Assembly (NCBI RefSeq): GCF_014055025.1
Contig: NZ_CP059571.1
Location: 558,001 to 622,000, forward strand
Reading direction: 5' to 3'
Length of the DNA stretch: 64,000 bases
Origin: Neisseria bacilliformis
Lineage (GTDB): Bacteria; Pseudomonadota; Gammaproteobacteria; Burkholderiales; Neisseriaceae
In this document: positions 1 through 7,294 of the stretch, piece after piece
Numbering within the stretch: position 1 is the first letter of the stretch
Layout of the letters: every line of letters begins with the position of its first letter
The notes under the pieces: model-generated
The model's database searches: none
Told to the model about the DNA's origin: nothing
What the model saw: the letters and a program-made list of their open reading frames with translations, nothing else
Position numbers and translations under genes: made by a program

Positions 1-153
1 CCAAGTGCCGCCCAGCGGCAGCGTCGGCGCAAACTCCACCGAACGCGCCTGCACCACGCTTACCCTCATCGGTGCCTGCGCCGCCGTTTCGTTTTGCCGC
101 CCGCAGGCCGCCAGCAGGGCAGCGAGTGGCAGCAGAAGCATGGCTTTTTTCAT
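1..153 (-). CDS. Periplasmic adaptor lipoprotein of an RND-type efflux pump (5' end only)
   Basis: The first 51 codons of a leftward gene run off the window. The start MKKAMLLLPLAALLAACG is a lipoprotein signal peptide with an LAAC lipobox, followed by a short polar linker and a segment (MRVSVVQARSVEF) typical of the beginning of HlyD/AcrA/MtrC-type membrane-fusion proteins. Such proteins bridge an inner-membrane RND pump and an outer-membrane channel. The inner-membrane pump and channel genes would lie to the left of the window. The assignment rests on the signal peptide and this opening only, so another exported lipoprotein remains possible. Confidence 0.6.
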   Translation of the reverse strand, partial: MKKAMLLLPLAALLAACGRQNETAAQAPMRVSVVQARSVEFAPTLPLGGTW

Positions 154-209
154 ATCCGGTTCCTTTTATGTGGGGCGGGTCTCGACCATCGTTTCAATAG
201 CACGTTGAA

Positions 210-266
210 GCCGTCTGAAAACAGTCAAAGCAGCCTGAAAAATATGGGCGGCTGTTTTCAGACGGC
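210..266 (-). terminator. Inverted DUS pair between the MipA pseudogene and the efflux adaptor
   Basis: GCCGTCTGAAAACAG at 210-224 pairs perfectly with its complement at 252-266, giving a 15-bp stem. The loop holds a Kingella-type core, CAGCCTGAAA. It lies after the MipA pseudogene and before the adaptor start, so it could end transcription of the former. Confidence 0.6.
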
Positions 267-287
267 CTTTTGTGTTTTCAGGCTGCC

Positions 288-1095
288 TCAAAAGTTATAC
301 GACACCCCCGCTGTGGTAGCTTTTTTCCACCATCGGGCTGTCTTTCACCGTTTTGGCCAGCTGCTCGACGCGCCCGCCGGCAAACGCGCTCCAATGCCGT
401 GCGAAGCGGTATTCGGCGGCGATTTCGGCATAGGGCTGCACCGAGGCTTTCGGCCGGTAGGCAGCCAGGCCGCTGCGCTCGGATTCGGCGGGGCGGATGC
501 CGTAGTAGTAGCGGTTGAAACGGCGGTCGGCATAGGCGATGCCCACGGCGGGGGTAAGGGTGAGTTTGTCGTTCGGCTGCCAGAAATAGCTGTACTGCAC
601 CTACGCCCGCGTGCCCTTGCTGAGGCCGGAAACATCGTGCGAAACCTGGGTTTCCAGATTGCCGTAGGGCGTGTAGAAATTGTAGGCGGCATCCAGCATC
701 ACGCTGTCTTTGCGCTCGTTTAAACGCTTGATTTGCGCGTCTTTCGATTTGTCCGGCTTGAAGCGGTACTGGCGCAGATAGGTTGCGCCCAGCAGCAGCT
801 CCTGCGACTGGTTGGGCGCGGAATAGAGTTTCACGCCGGCGGACAGGCCGCGCACATAGAAGCGGCGGCTTTCGATTTATAGCACGGGCGACACGGAAGA
901 CGTGCCGGAATAGTTTTTGTAGCCGCCGTTGGCATAGCCGCCGGCAAGGCCGACCGAGATTTCAGTGGCCTTGCCGGGATAGCCCGCGTCGTCGGGCGCG
1001 GGGGGAAGCGGGGTTTCGCCGTTGTCGGCGCGGGCGGCCAGCGAGAGCAGCAACAGCAGGCAGGCGGCGGGTTTGGCGGGGTTCGGAAACATCAT
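288..1095 (-). pseudogene. MipA/OmpV-family outer-membrane protein, inactivated
   Basis: Three consecutive leftward reading blocks in one frame encode a MipA/OmpV-type beta-barrel: a signal peptide (MFPNPAKPAACLLLLLSLAARA), then strands with GLAGGYANGGY, LLLGATYLRQYRF and YSYFWQPNDKLTLTP. They are interrupted by an in-frame TAA at 877-879 and an in-frame TAG at 601-603. The frame then ends at TAA 295-297, but reading one base over after a run of five G gives SYNF followed by TGA at 288-290. A terminal phenylalanine is usual for outer-membrane barrels, so a frameshift near the 3' end is likely too. In the family the protein is a scaffold for peptidoglycan enzymes (MipA) or an outer-membrane protein of unclear role (OmpV). 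The first ATG lies across the start of the divergent MarR gene. Confidence 0.8.
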
Positions 1096-1555
1096 GGAAA
1101 ACCAGGAAATCCCCGCGTACAACCCGCACCAAAACCTCGACAAACTCGGGCAGTTGTTGTCCGGAATCAACGATTTGTATGTGCAGTGGGCCAAAAGCAA
1201 AGGTATCGGCCACACCACCTTTATCATCCTCTACACACTCTACTACCGCGAAAGCTGCACCCAGAAAGACATCTGCGACGTGTGGAACCTCGCCAAACAA
1301 ACCGTCTCCACCCAGTGCAACGAACTCTTGGATCAGGGGCAGATCAACATCGTGCAAAATAGCGAAAACCGCCGCCAGAAAATCCTCAGCCTGACCGAAC
1401 AGGGATGCGCCTGCATCCACCCGCCGGCCGAAGAAATGCGCCGCGCCGAAACCGGCGCCTTCGCCGCACTGGGTGAGGATTTGGGACGGCAGCTGATCGA
1501 GGGCGCCGAGCGGTTTTACCAAGCGTTTGCCGACCGTATCCGGCAGGAGGGGTAG
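1094..1555 (+). CDS. MarR-family transcriptional regulator
   Basis: This 153-residue protein has the MarR winged-helix layout: an N-terminal dimerisation helix, a helix-turn-helix around CTQKDICDVWNLAKQTVSTQC (about residues 53-73), a wing with SENRRQKILSLTEQG, and a C-terminal helix. The start MENQEIPAYN is chosen because it is the first ATG giving a normal-length protein; only a weak GGA precedes it. Its start codon overlaps the first ATG of the divergent MipA pseudogene, so each promoter would lie inside the other gene's 5' end. MarR proteins often control neighbouring efflux or envelope genes, so the adaptor or the outer-membrane gene is a possible target; this is inference. Confidence 0.85.
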   Translation: MENQEIPAYNPHQNLDKLGQLLSGINDLYVQWAKSKGIGHTTFIILYTLYYRESCTQKDICDVWNLAKQTVSTQCNELLDQGQINIVQNSENRRQKILSLTEQGCACIHPPAEEMRRAETGAFAALGEDLGRQLIEGAERFYQAFADRIRQEG

Positions 1556-1570
1556 CCGCCGCCGGACAAA

Positions 1571-1609
1571 AGGCAGCCTGAAAACGGAAAAAACGTTTTC
1601 AGGCTGCCT
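1571..1609 (+). terminator. Terminator made of an inverted Kingella-type DUS pair
   Basis: AGGCAGCCTGAAAACG (1571-1586) and its exact complement (1594-1609) form a 16-bp stem with a 7-nt A-rich loop, just after the MarR stop. The core is the AGGCAGCCTGAA dialect, not the AGGCCGTCTGAA dialect used at most other places in the window. Confidence 0.75.
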
Positions 1610-1699
1610 TTGTTTGCGAATGCGCCCAAGCCAACCGGATCGGGCTTGCACGCCCGTGTTACAATAAAAATCACCAACCCAACACAGGATACTGAAAAT

Positions 1700-2236
1700 A
1701 TGGATAAATTTATTATTTTGCTGCTGGCGGCAAGTGCCGCATGGCTGCCTGCGGCCGCAGACACCCTGCCGCCCCAAGCGCAGCAGGCGGCTGGAAAAAA
1801 CGGGGTGCAGGCAATCCCGCAGTCTTTACGGGAAATCTTAAACAATCCGGAAGGATGGGAAATGGATGTCTATTCCTTCCCTTACGAAATCGATACCTTT
1901 GTTCCGGTTTTCGCTGAAAATTTGTACGCAAAAGGGGAGAAAGTCAGCTATGCGCACATTTCGGACAAAGCGCTGGTCGGGGAGGTTTTCCGCATTTTGA
2001 ACAATATGGCGTTTAAAAACTACTACCATGAATTGCGCGAGACCAGATTTTTAATAAAATTAAAAAACAGTCGGAAAAACATGGAAATCACCCTTTCGGA
2101 TGAAGCCAACGCGCCGGATTTTATGGTTTTCCAGATTGAAAAAACCGAAAATGGCAAAGTGGAAAAGTTCCCCACCGGAATCACTGTGCAAGCCGGAGCC
2201 TTGAAGCGGCTGGCAAAAAGGGCAATAGGCAAATAA
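1700..2236 (+). CDS. Hypothetical exported protein
   Basis: The gene encodes 178 residues starting MDKFIILLLAASAAWLPAAA, a clear Sec signal peptide with likely cleavage after the AAA/D region. The mature part is hydrophilic with no membrane segment. It is richer in A and T than the neighbours, especially at 2040-2100 (lysine- and asparagine-rich, KLKNSRKNMEITL), which may point to transfer. I do not recognise the family. The start at 1700 follows an AGGATACTGAAA leader and places the signal peptide at the N terminus. Confidence 0.6.
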   Translation: MDKFIILLLAASAAWLPAAADTLPPQAQQAAGKNGVQAIPQSLREILNNPEGWEMDVYSFPYEIDTFVPVFAENLYAKGEKVSYAHISDKALVGEVFRILNNMAFKNYYHELRETRFLIKLKNSRKNMEITLSDEANAPDFMVFQIEKTENGKVEKFPTGITVQAGALKRLAKRAIGK

Positions 2237-2629
2237 GCGTTGCGGCGGTTTGGGTGGCCTGCCGAACTTTCAGGCCGCTTCAAAAGTTATACGACATCCT
2301 CGCTGTGCCTTCCACGCGGTAGTTCGCAGGTCGGGCATCAATGCCCGACCTACTCATCCCGCCCGAAGCTGCACACGCGGTTTGCGCCATACAAAGGCCG
2401 TCTGAAAAACGGATTTGCGTTTTTTCAGACGGCCTGTTCCCCACTCCGTCCGTGCCGAACCTTCCGTAGGGTGTGCTGCCCCGAGGCGGCGCACGCGGTT
2501 GCTGCCGCGCGGCGAATCCGCGTGAGACGAAAATGCCGCACGATGCGGGCGGTGCGCCGAACCTGCGCCGCCGCTTCTGTTACCATGCCGCCCTTTTTGG
2601 GCCGCAGAGGCCGTCTGAAAGTGTGTTTT
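2237..2629. repeat. Intergenic repeat island before tehA
   Basis: No gene is supported here. The stretch holds a short near-copy (2271-2307) of the 3' end of the MipA pseudogene, a GTAG palindrome (2328-2353), an inverted DUS pair (about 2396-2436), one copy of the GTAGGGTGTG...CACGCGGTT hairpin repeat (2466-2500) and a single DUS at about 2609. Short reading frames over this stretch are translations of the repeats. Confidence 0.7.
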
Positions 2630-3580
2630 ATGAGTGTGCAGAACCGAAAATTTCCGATTCCTTTGAGCTATTTCAGCGCGCCGCTGGGGATGTTTGCGCT
2701 GGGTTTGGCGTGGCGTTACGGCGCGGCGGCGGGGCTGCTGCCCGCGTGGGCGGGGGAGGGGCTGCTGGCCGTGGCGTTTGCGGCCTGGCTGTTTCTGACG
2801 GCGGCCTATGTGTACAAAATCGCGGCCTTTCGCGCGGATTTTCTGGCGGACGTGCGCGATTTGGTGCAGTGCTGCTTTATCAGCGCGATTCCGATTACCG
2901 CGATGCTGGCGGGACTCTCCGCGCTGCCGTACGCGCCTGTTACGGCAAGGGTTTTGATTTGCGCGGGGGCGGCGGGGCAGGTGGCGTTTTCGATGTACCG
3001 CGCGGCGGGGCTGTGGCGCGGGCTGCACACGGTGGCGGCCACGACGCCGGTGGTTTATCTGCCGACGGTGGCGACGAATTTCGTCAGCACTTCGGCTTTC
3101 GCCGCGCTGGGGCTGCACGATTTCGCGCTGCTGTTTTTCGGCGCGGGGGTGTTTTCGTGGCTGAGTTTGGAAGCGGCGGTGCTGGGACGGCTGCGCACGG
3201 AGGCGGCGGTGGCGGCGCAGGTGCGCGGGATTGTCGGCATCCAGCTTGCGCCGGCCTTTGTCGGCTGCGGCGCGTATCTGGCGGTGAACGGCGGGCGGTT
3301 TGACGTGTTCGCCATGATGCTTTTGGGCTACGGCTGTTTGCAGTTTCTGTTTCTGCTGCGCCTGCTGCCGTGGTTGGGCGAGGGCGGCTTTACCATGAGC
3401 CTGTGGGGCTTTTCCTTCGGCTTGGCGGCGATGGCCGGCTGCGGCCTGCACCTTTTGGCGGCGGGGCGGCTGCCCGCTCTGGGGCTGGCGATGGCGGCGG
3501 CGGGCTCGGGGTTTGTGCTACTGCTGATGGCGGGTACGCTGCGGCTGATGTGGCAGGGGCGGTTTCTGGTGCGCGGCTGA
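2630..3580 (+). CDS. tehA: TehA/TDT-family membrane transporter
   Basis: The 316-residue protein is almost entirely hydrophobic with about ten membrane helices, opening FPIPLSYFSAPLGMFALGLAWRYG, the usual N terminus of TehA. The TDT family (tellurite-resistance/dicarboxylate transporters, related to SLAC anion channels) moves small anions across the inner membrane; the true substrate is unknown, and tellurite resistance in E. coli TehA appears only on overexpression. The ATG at 2630 is chosen because the open frame upstream is made of repeats. A DUS sits directly before the start and no strong ribosome site is visible. The gene stands alone and is followed by a DUS terminator. Confidence 0.85.
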   Translation: MSVQNRKFPIPLSYFSAPLGMFALGLAWRYGAAAGLLPAWAGEGLLAVAFAAWLFLTAAYVYKIAAFRADFLADVRDLVQCCFISAIPITAMLAGLSALPYAPVTARVLICAGAAGQVAFSMYRAAGLWRGLHTVAATTPVVYLPTVATNFVSTSAFAALGLHDFALLFFGAGVFSWLSLEAAVLGRLRTEAAVAAQVRGIVGIQLAPAFVGCGAYLAVNGGRFDVFAMMLLGYGCLQFLFLLRLLPWLGEGGFTMSLWGFSFGLAAMAGCGLHLLAAGRLPALGLAMAAAGSGFVLLLMAGTLRLMWQGRFLVRG

Positions 3581-3994
3581 AGCTGCCCGCTGCGGTGTGT
3601 GTTGAGGCCGTCTGAAAACGGGTTTTTCAGACGGCCTTTTTGTTTTTGCGGCAGGGAACGCGTGCGTCGCCTTGGGGCGACACACCCTACGGATGGTTCG
3701 GCACGGGCGGGATTTGGTTGCTCAGGTAGGGTGTGTGGCGCAAGCCACGCACGCGGTTTCGGTTGCCTGCTGTAAAGGCCGTCTGAAAAGCAGGTTTGTT
3801 TTTCAGACGGCCTCAACATTTCTCTTAATCCCAACCGTCCGACCGCGTGCGTCGCCTTGGGGCGACACACCCTACGGATGGTTCGGCATGGGCGGGATTG
3901 GCCGCCGAGGTAGGTCGGGCATTTATGCCCGACAAACGCGGCAACAAAAAAACGTCGGGCATGAATGCCCGACCTACTGCGTTTTCAGACGGCC
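3581..3994. repeat. Intergenic repeat island between tehA and the sensor kinase
   Basis: No gene is supported. Contents in order: the DUS terminator of tehA (3605-3648), hairpin repeats of the CACGCGGTT family at 3657-3690, 3726-3758 and 3842-3875, an inverted DUS pair (about 3778-3812), and a pair of GTAG palindromes in opposite orientation (3910-3933 and 3954-3977) around a 20-bp A-rich spacer. Confidence 0.75.
3605..3648 (+). terminator. DUS terminator after tehA
   Basis: AGGCCGTCTGAAAA (3605-3618) pairs with its complement (3624-3637), followed by TTTTTGTTTTTG. The U-rich tail on the plus strand makes this a good intrinsic terminator for tehA. Confidence 0.8.
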
Positions 3995-5344
3995 TCAGGT
4001 TTTTCGGATTTGTACATTCAATCCGCCTTCTGGGCGGTTTTCCAGTGTTACCGACAGGCCGTGCAGCGCGGCAATCTGCTCGACGATGGACAAACCCAGC
4101 CCGCTGCCCTGGGCGTTTTGGCCGGCGGGGCGGTAGAAGCGTTCTTTGATACGGGCGAGGTGTTCGGGGGCGATGCCTGCGCCGTGGTCGCGTACTTCGA
4201 TGAGGCCGTCTGAAAGGATAAGCCGCACTTCGCTGTTGTCGGGCGAATAGCGCACGGCGTTGTCGATGAGGTTGCGCAGCATGATTTGCAGCAGTGCGGC
4301 ATCGCCGGTGAGCGGCAGCGGGTTGGCGGCCAGCTCGCGTTTGAGGCGGATGCGTTTTTCGCGGGCGGCGAGGTTGCATTGTTGCAAAACCCGGCTGCTG
4401 AGGGTGTCCCAGTTGACGGGTTCGCGCTGTTTCAAGCCCTGCCCGGGGTCGAGGCGGGCAAGCGTGAGCAGTTGGTTGACGAGGTGTTCGGCGCGGCTGA
4501 TGCTTTCGCGGATTTGGTGCAGGTGGTAGGGTTGCTCGTCGGCTTCGCTCATTTCCAGCACTTCGGTTTGCACTTTGAGCGCGGCCAGCGGGCTGCGCAA
4601 TTCGTGCGCTGCGTCGGCGGTGAAGCGTTTTTCGCGCTCATTTGCGGTTTGCACGCGTTCAAACAGGCGGTTGAGTGCGTCGAACACGGGCTGGGTTTCG
4701 CGGGGCACGGCGCGGCTGACGGGGGCAAGGTTGTCGGCGCGGCGGGCGGCGAGGTCGTCGGCGAGCAGGTTCAGCGGGCGGATGCTGCGTTTGACGGCGA
4801 TGTGCAGCAAGAGCGCGAGCACGGGCAACACGAGCAGCGAGGCGGCAAGCTGCACCCATACGATGTGCCACAGCATTTCGAGGCGTTCGTGCCAGCGTTG
4901 CGACACGGCGGCGGTGAGGCCGTTGTCGGGATTGTGGTAATAAACGACGCGGAAGCTGTCGTCGTCCCACACGGGCGCGGTGTCGGTGAAGCCGTTGGTT
5001 TCGCTGTATGGAATTTGTCCGCCTTTTTGGTCGGCCAGAAGCAGCTCGCCTTTTTCGTTCCAGATGGCGATGCCGTTGTGTTTGTCTTCGGCGAAACCTT
5101 CGCCATCGTCGCCGAGGCTTTCTTCCACGCCCGGCAGGCGCACGAGTTCGTCGGATTCGATATAGGGCAGGGCGCGGGCGAGTTCGCTCATCTGGCTGTC
5201 GGCCGATTCGTTGAGTTCGCGCAGGGCGAGGGTGAGGGAGACGGCGTTGGCCATCAGCCAGACCAGCACCAAGCCGCCACCGATGTAGTAGAACAGGCGG
5301 GTGCGGATGGCGGTTTCGGGCGGGAGGGGTTTGAGCAGGGGCAT
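3995..5344 (-). CDS. Sensor histidine kinase of the QseC/PmrB type (orphan here)
   Basis: This 449-residue kinase starts MPLLKPLPPETAIRTRLFYY, followed by a membrane helix (about residues 18-40), a periplasmic domain of roughly 120 residues, a second helix (about 165-190), a HAMP region, the H-box TADAAHELRSPLAALKVQTE, N-box NLIDNAVRYSP, G-box DHGAGIAPEH and GSGLGLSIVEQIAALHG. It would autophosphorylate on the H-box histidine in response to a periplasmic signal. Kinases of this type normally sit beside an OmpR-type response regulator, but none is adjacent. A DUS inside the gene encodes the LSDGL peptide. The upstream open frame crosses a DUS hairpin and is not used. Confidence 0.85.
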   Translation of the reverse strand: MPLLKPLPPETAIRTRLFYYIGGGLVLVWLMANAVSLTLALRELNESADSQMSELARALPYIESDELVRLPGVEESLGDDGEGFAEDKHNGIAIWNEKGELLLADQKGGQIPYSETNGFTDTAPVWDDDSFRVVYYHNPDNGLTAAVSQRWHERLEMLWHIVWVQLAASLLVLPVLALLLHIAVKRSIRPLNLLADDLAARRADNLAPVSRAVPRETQPVFDALNRLFERVQTANEREKRFTADAAHELRSPLAALKVQTEVLEMSEADEQPYHLHQIRESISRAEHLVNQLLTLARLDPGQGLKQREPVNWDTLSSRVLQQCNLAAREKRIRLKRELAANPLPLTGDAALLQIMLRNLIDNAVRYSPDNSEVRLILSDGLIEVRDHGAGIAPEHLARIKERFYRPAGQNAQGSGLGLSIVEQIAALHGLSVTLENRPEGGLNVQIRKT

Positions 5345-5363
5345 GGCTTGGGTTCGGCAGGAT

Positions 5364-5397
5364 GAGGCCGTCTGAAAATCTGCTTTCAGACGGCCTC
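5364..5397. terminator. DUS hairpin between divergent genes
   Basis: GAGGCCGTCTGAAA (5364-5377) and its complement (5384-5397) form a 14-bp stem with a 6-nt loop. It lies upstream of both the sensor kinase and the zinc operon, where a terminator is not needed, so it may serve as an uptake signal or an insulator rather than ending a gene. Confidence 0.5.
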
Positions 5398-5456
5398 TGC
5401 TGTGTCTTCGGCTGGAAAACGCGCGATTATATACGCCGCTTCGGTTTACAAGAATA

Positions 5457-5473
5457 ATGTTACACTGTATCAT
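5457..5473 (+). promoter_or_regulatory. Imperfect 17-bp palindrome, candidate Zur operator of the zinc operon
   Basis: ATGTTACACTGTATCAT reads almost the same on both strands, with one mismatched pair (positions 4 and 14) around a central base. It sits in an AT-rich promoter-like stretch about 70 bp before the first small ORF and 170 bp before znuC. The ATGTTA...half-site and spacing resemble Zur operators of proteobacteria (GTTATANTATAAC type). That it is a Zur site is inferred from the palindrome and from the zinc transport genes downstream. Confidence 0.45.
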
Positions 5474-5544
5474 GCGCACCCTGCGCCCGAGGGGGCGTAC
5501 AGGCCGTCTGAAAAAGCGGCTTTTATAGAATGGCTCGTAAGTTT

Positions 5545-5643
5545 ATGAACATATTATTGTGCGGACTGCCCCAACGGCTGCTGCTGGCGGCTGCAGCTCT
5601 GGCCGTGGTGTGGGGCGTTTATTTTTGGGCGGCTTCGTCATGA
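5545..5643 (+). CDS. Small membrane protein translationally coupled to znuC
   Basis: An ATG at 5545 opens a 32-codon frame encoding one hydrophobic helix (about residues 11-28, RLLLAAAALAVVWGVYFWAA). Its stop TGA overlaps the znuC start in the ATGA configuration, the usual sign of translational coupling. It is too short to assign to a family. It could be a small membrane protein of the zinc operon or simply a leader that sets znuC translation. Confidence 0.5.
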   Translation: MNILLCGLPQRLLLAAAALAVVWGVYFWAASS

Positions 5644-6362
5644 TTGCAGTGGAAAACCTCACCGTGAGCTACCGGCAGAAGCCGGCGGTGCACCATGTGG
5701 ACATACATTTTGAAGAAGGCTCGATGTGGGCGGTGTTCGGCCCCAACGGCGCGGGCAAGTCCACCCTGCTCAAAGCGGTGATGCGCCTGCTCGAATGCAC
5801 CACCGGCAGCGTGTCGTGGCAGGGTTTGCAGCGGCGCGACATCGCCTATCTGCCGCAGCAGGCCGACATCGACCGCAGCCAGCCGATGACGGTGTTCGAG
5901 CTGGCGGCGATGGGGCTGTGGTACGAAATCGGCTTTTTCGGCCGCGTGTCGGCGGCGCAGAAAGAGCGTGTGATGCACGCGCTGCGCCGCGTGGAGATGG
6001 ACGCCTTCGCCGGCCGCCAGATCGCCCACCTCTCCAACGGCCAGTTCCAGCGCGTGCTGTTTGCGCGGATGCTGGCGCAGGACGCCAAATTCCTGCTGCT
6101 GGACGAGCCCTTCAACGCGGTGGACGCGAAAACCACCTACGCGCTGTTGGACGTGCTGCGCCGCTGCAACGGCGACAAACAGGCCGTGATTGCCGTGCTG
6201 CACGACTACGAACAAGTGCGCGCCTATTTTCCCAACACGCTGCTGATTGCGCGGGAAAAAATCATGGCGGGCAAAACCGAGGACGTGCTCACCGAAAGCT
6301 GTCTGCAACAGGCCGCCGAAGCCATGCAGCGGCACGACTACCCGCAGTGGTGCGCCGCGTGA
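5640..6362 (+). CDS. znuC: Zinc ABC transporter ATP-binding protein
   Basis: The 240-residue ATPase has Walker A GPNGAGKST (about residue 38), the signature LSNGQFQRV (about 137, a variant of LSGGQ), Walker B FLLLDEP (about 157) and the H-loop AVLHDY. It matches the metal-import subfamily (ZnuC/MntB) and belongs with the permease and histidine-rich binding protein downstream, which indicate zinc. The GTG/ATG choices upstream are excluded because the ATG at 5640 overlaps the preceding small frame. It is separated from znuB by 930 bp holding an unrelated exported protein and a MITE-like element, so transcription through to znuBA may be altered. Confidence 0.85.
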   Translation: MIAVENLTVSYRQKPAVHHVDIHFEEGSMWAVFGPNGAGKSTLLKAVMRLLECTTGSVSWQGLQRRDIAYLPQQADIDRSQPMTVFELAAMGLWYEIGFFGRVSAAQKERVMHALRRVEMDAFAGRQIAHLSNGQFQRVLFARMLAQDAKFLLLDEPFNAVDAKTTYALLDVLRRCNGDKQAVIAVLHDYEQVRAYFPNTLLIAREKIMAGKTEDVLTESCLQQAAEAMQRHDYPQWCAA

Positions 6363-6487
6363 GCGCAATCAGCCCGCTCTGCCCTCTCGGCGGCATTTGC
6401 GCCGAACCCTGCAAAGTTTTCAGACGGCCTATGCCGTTGTAAAATTTTCATGACGTTTGTCCCTTAACTATGAAAAAAGGAAAACCC

Positions 6488-7033
6488 ATGAAAAAAACCG
6501 CCCTGCTTCTGGCCGTCCTGCTGCCCTTCTGCGCCGCCCATGCCGCCGGCGGCAAAGCGCAAAGCCGCGAACAAGCCCGAAGGAAAGCCGACGAAAAAGC
6601 CGTGCTCGACTGGTACGCGAAAACCCACACCCTGGAACGCGAAAAAGACGTTATCCGCCAATACCAGCAGCGCAACGACCCCGAATCGCGCGAAATCGCC
6701 GCCGCAGAGGAAAAACTCGCCCCCGAACAGGAAATCGTCGTGCGCACGCGCTTCACCGCCGGCAAAACCTACAACATCACCGGCCGCTGCGACCCCGATT
6801 GCGACAATATGTATCTCGACCTGTACCGGAACGTCTATCTCGACCTGTACGACGAAGAAACCCGCCACGGCCTGCGCGTGAAAAACGACCTGCGCGTGCT
6901 CAAAAGCCCGGGTTTCAGCTGGACGGCCGAGAAAGACGAAGACTATACCGCCGTGCTCACCATGAAAAAATGCACCAAAAAAACCTGCGCCGCCGCCCTG
7001 CAAATCTTTGAAGGCAATAAGGCGTTCTGGTAG
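6488..7033 (+). CDS. Hypothetical exported protein inserted in the zinc operon
   Basis: A 181-residue protein with signal peptide MKKTALLLAVLLPFCAAHAA, then a charged helical part (about residues 20-75) and a C-terminal part with four cysteines (CDPDCDN and KKCTKKTC) that could form disulphides in the periplasm. The start at 6488 is preferred over 6470 because AAGGA lies 7 bases before it. I do not recognise the family. The stop TAG is built from the TA flank and first G of the MITE-like element that begins at 7033, so the natural C terminus may have been lost or replaced. Confidence 0.6.
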   Translation: MKKTALLLAVLLPFCAAHAAGGKAQSREQARRKADEKAVLDWYAKTHTLEREKDVIRQYQQRNDPESREIAAAEEKLAPEQEIVVRTRFTAGKTYNITGRCDPDCDNMYLDLYRNVYLDLYDEETRHGLRVKNDLRVLKSPGFSWTAEKDEDYTAVLTMKKCTKKTCAAALQIFEGNKAFW

Positions 7034-7194
7034 GGGCTGTTGATATTCGACTTGCGACGCGGATTTTGCGGCAGAAAATGGCAGATGCAAGGCAAAAATG
7101 CGAGCCTATGCCGTCCATAGGCGAGTGTCTTTAACGCGGCAGATGCCGTTTTATGGCGTAAAAGCCGCCGCAACCGTTGATTGTCAACAGACCC
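7033..7194. mobile_element. MITE-like element, copy 1 (162-bp core, TA flanks)
   Basis: The core begins GGGGCTGTTGATATTCGAC and ends GTTGATTGTCAACAGACCC, imperfect inverted termini, with TA on each side (7031-7032 and 7195-7196). It has no coding capacity. A second core of exactly the same length lies at 28462-28623 and a truncated one at 29340-29413. The 5' end here has drifted from the consensus GGGTCTGTTGACAATC. It lies between znuC and znuB. Confidence 0.75.
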
Positions 7195-7294
7195 TAGTGA
7201 AACCCCCGTTTTTCAGACGGCCTCAACGCTGCACGGAGGCCGTCTGAAAACGTTTTTTCCGGCCTGAGGCCGTCTGAAAAACAAAAAACCGAAT

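Noticed and set aside
3842-3977. Small genes with ATHPT and GRAFMPD peptides in many gaps
   Set aside because: They are translations of the two palindromic repeat families and recur wherever the repeats are present, in both strands and several frames.
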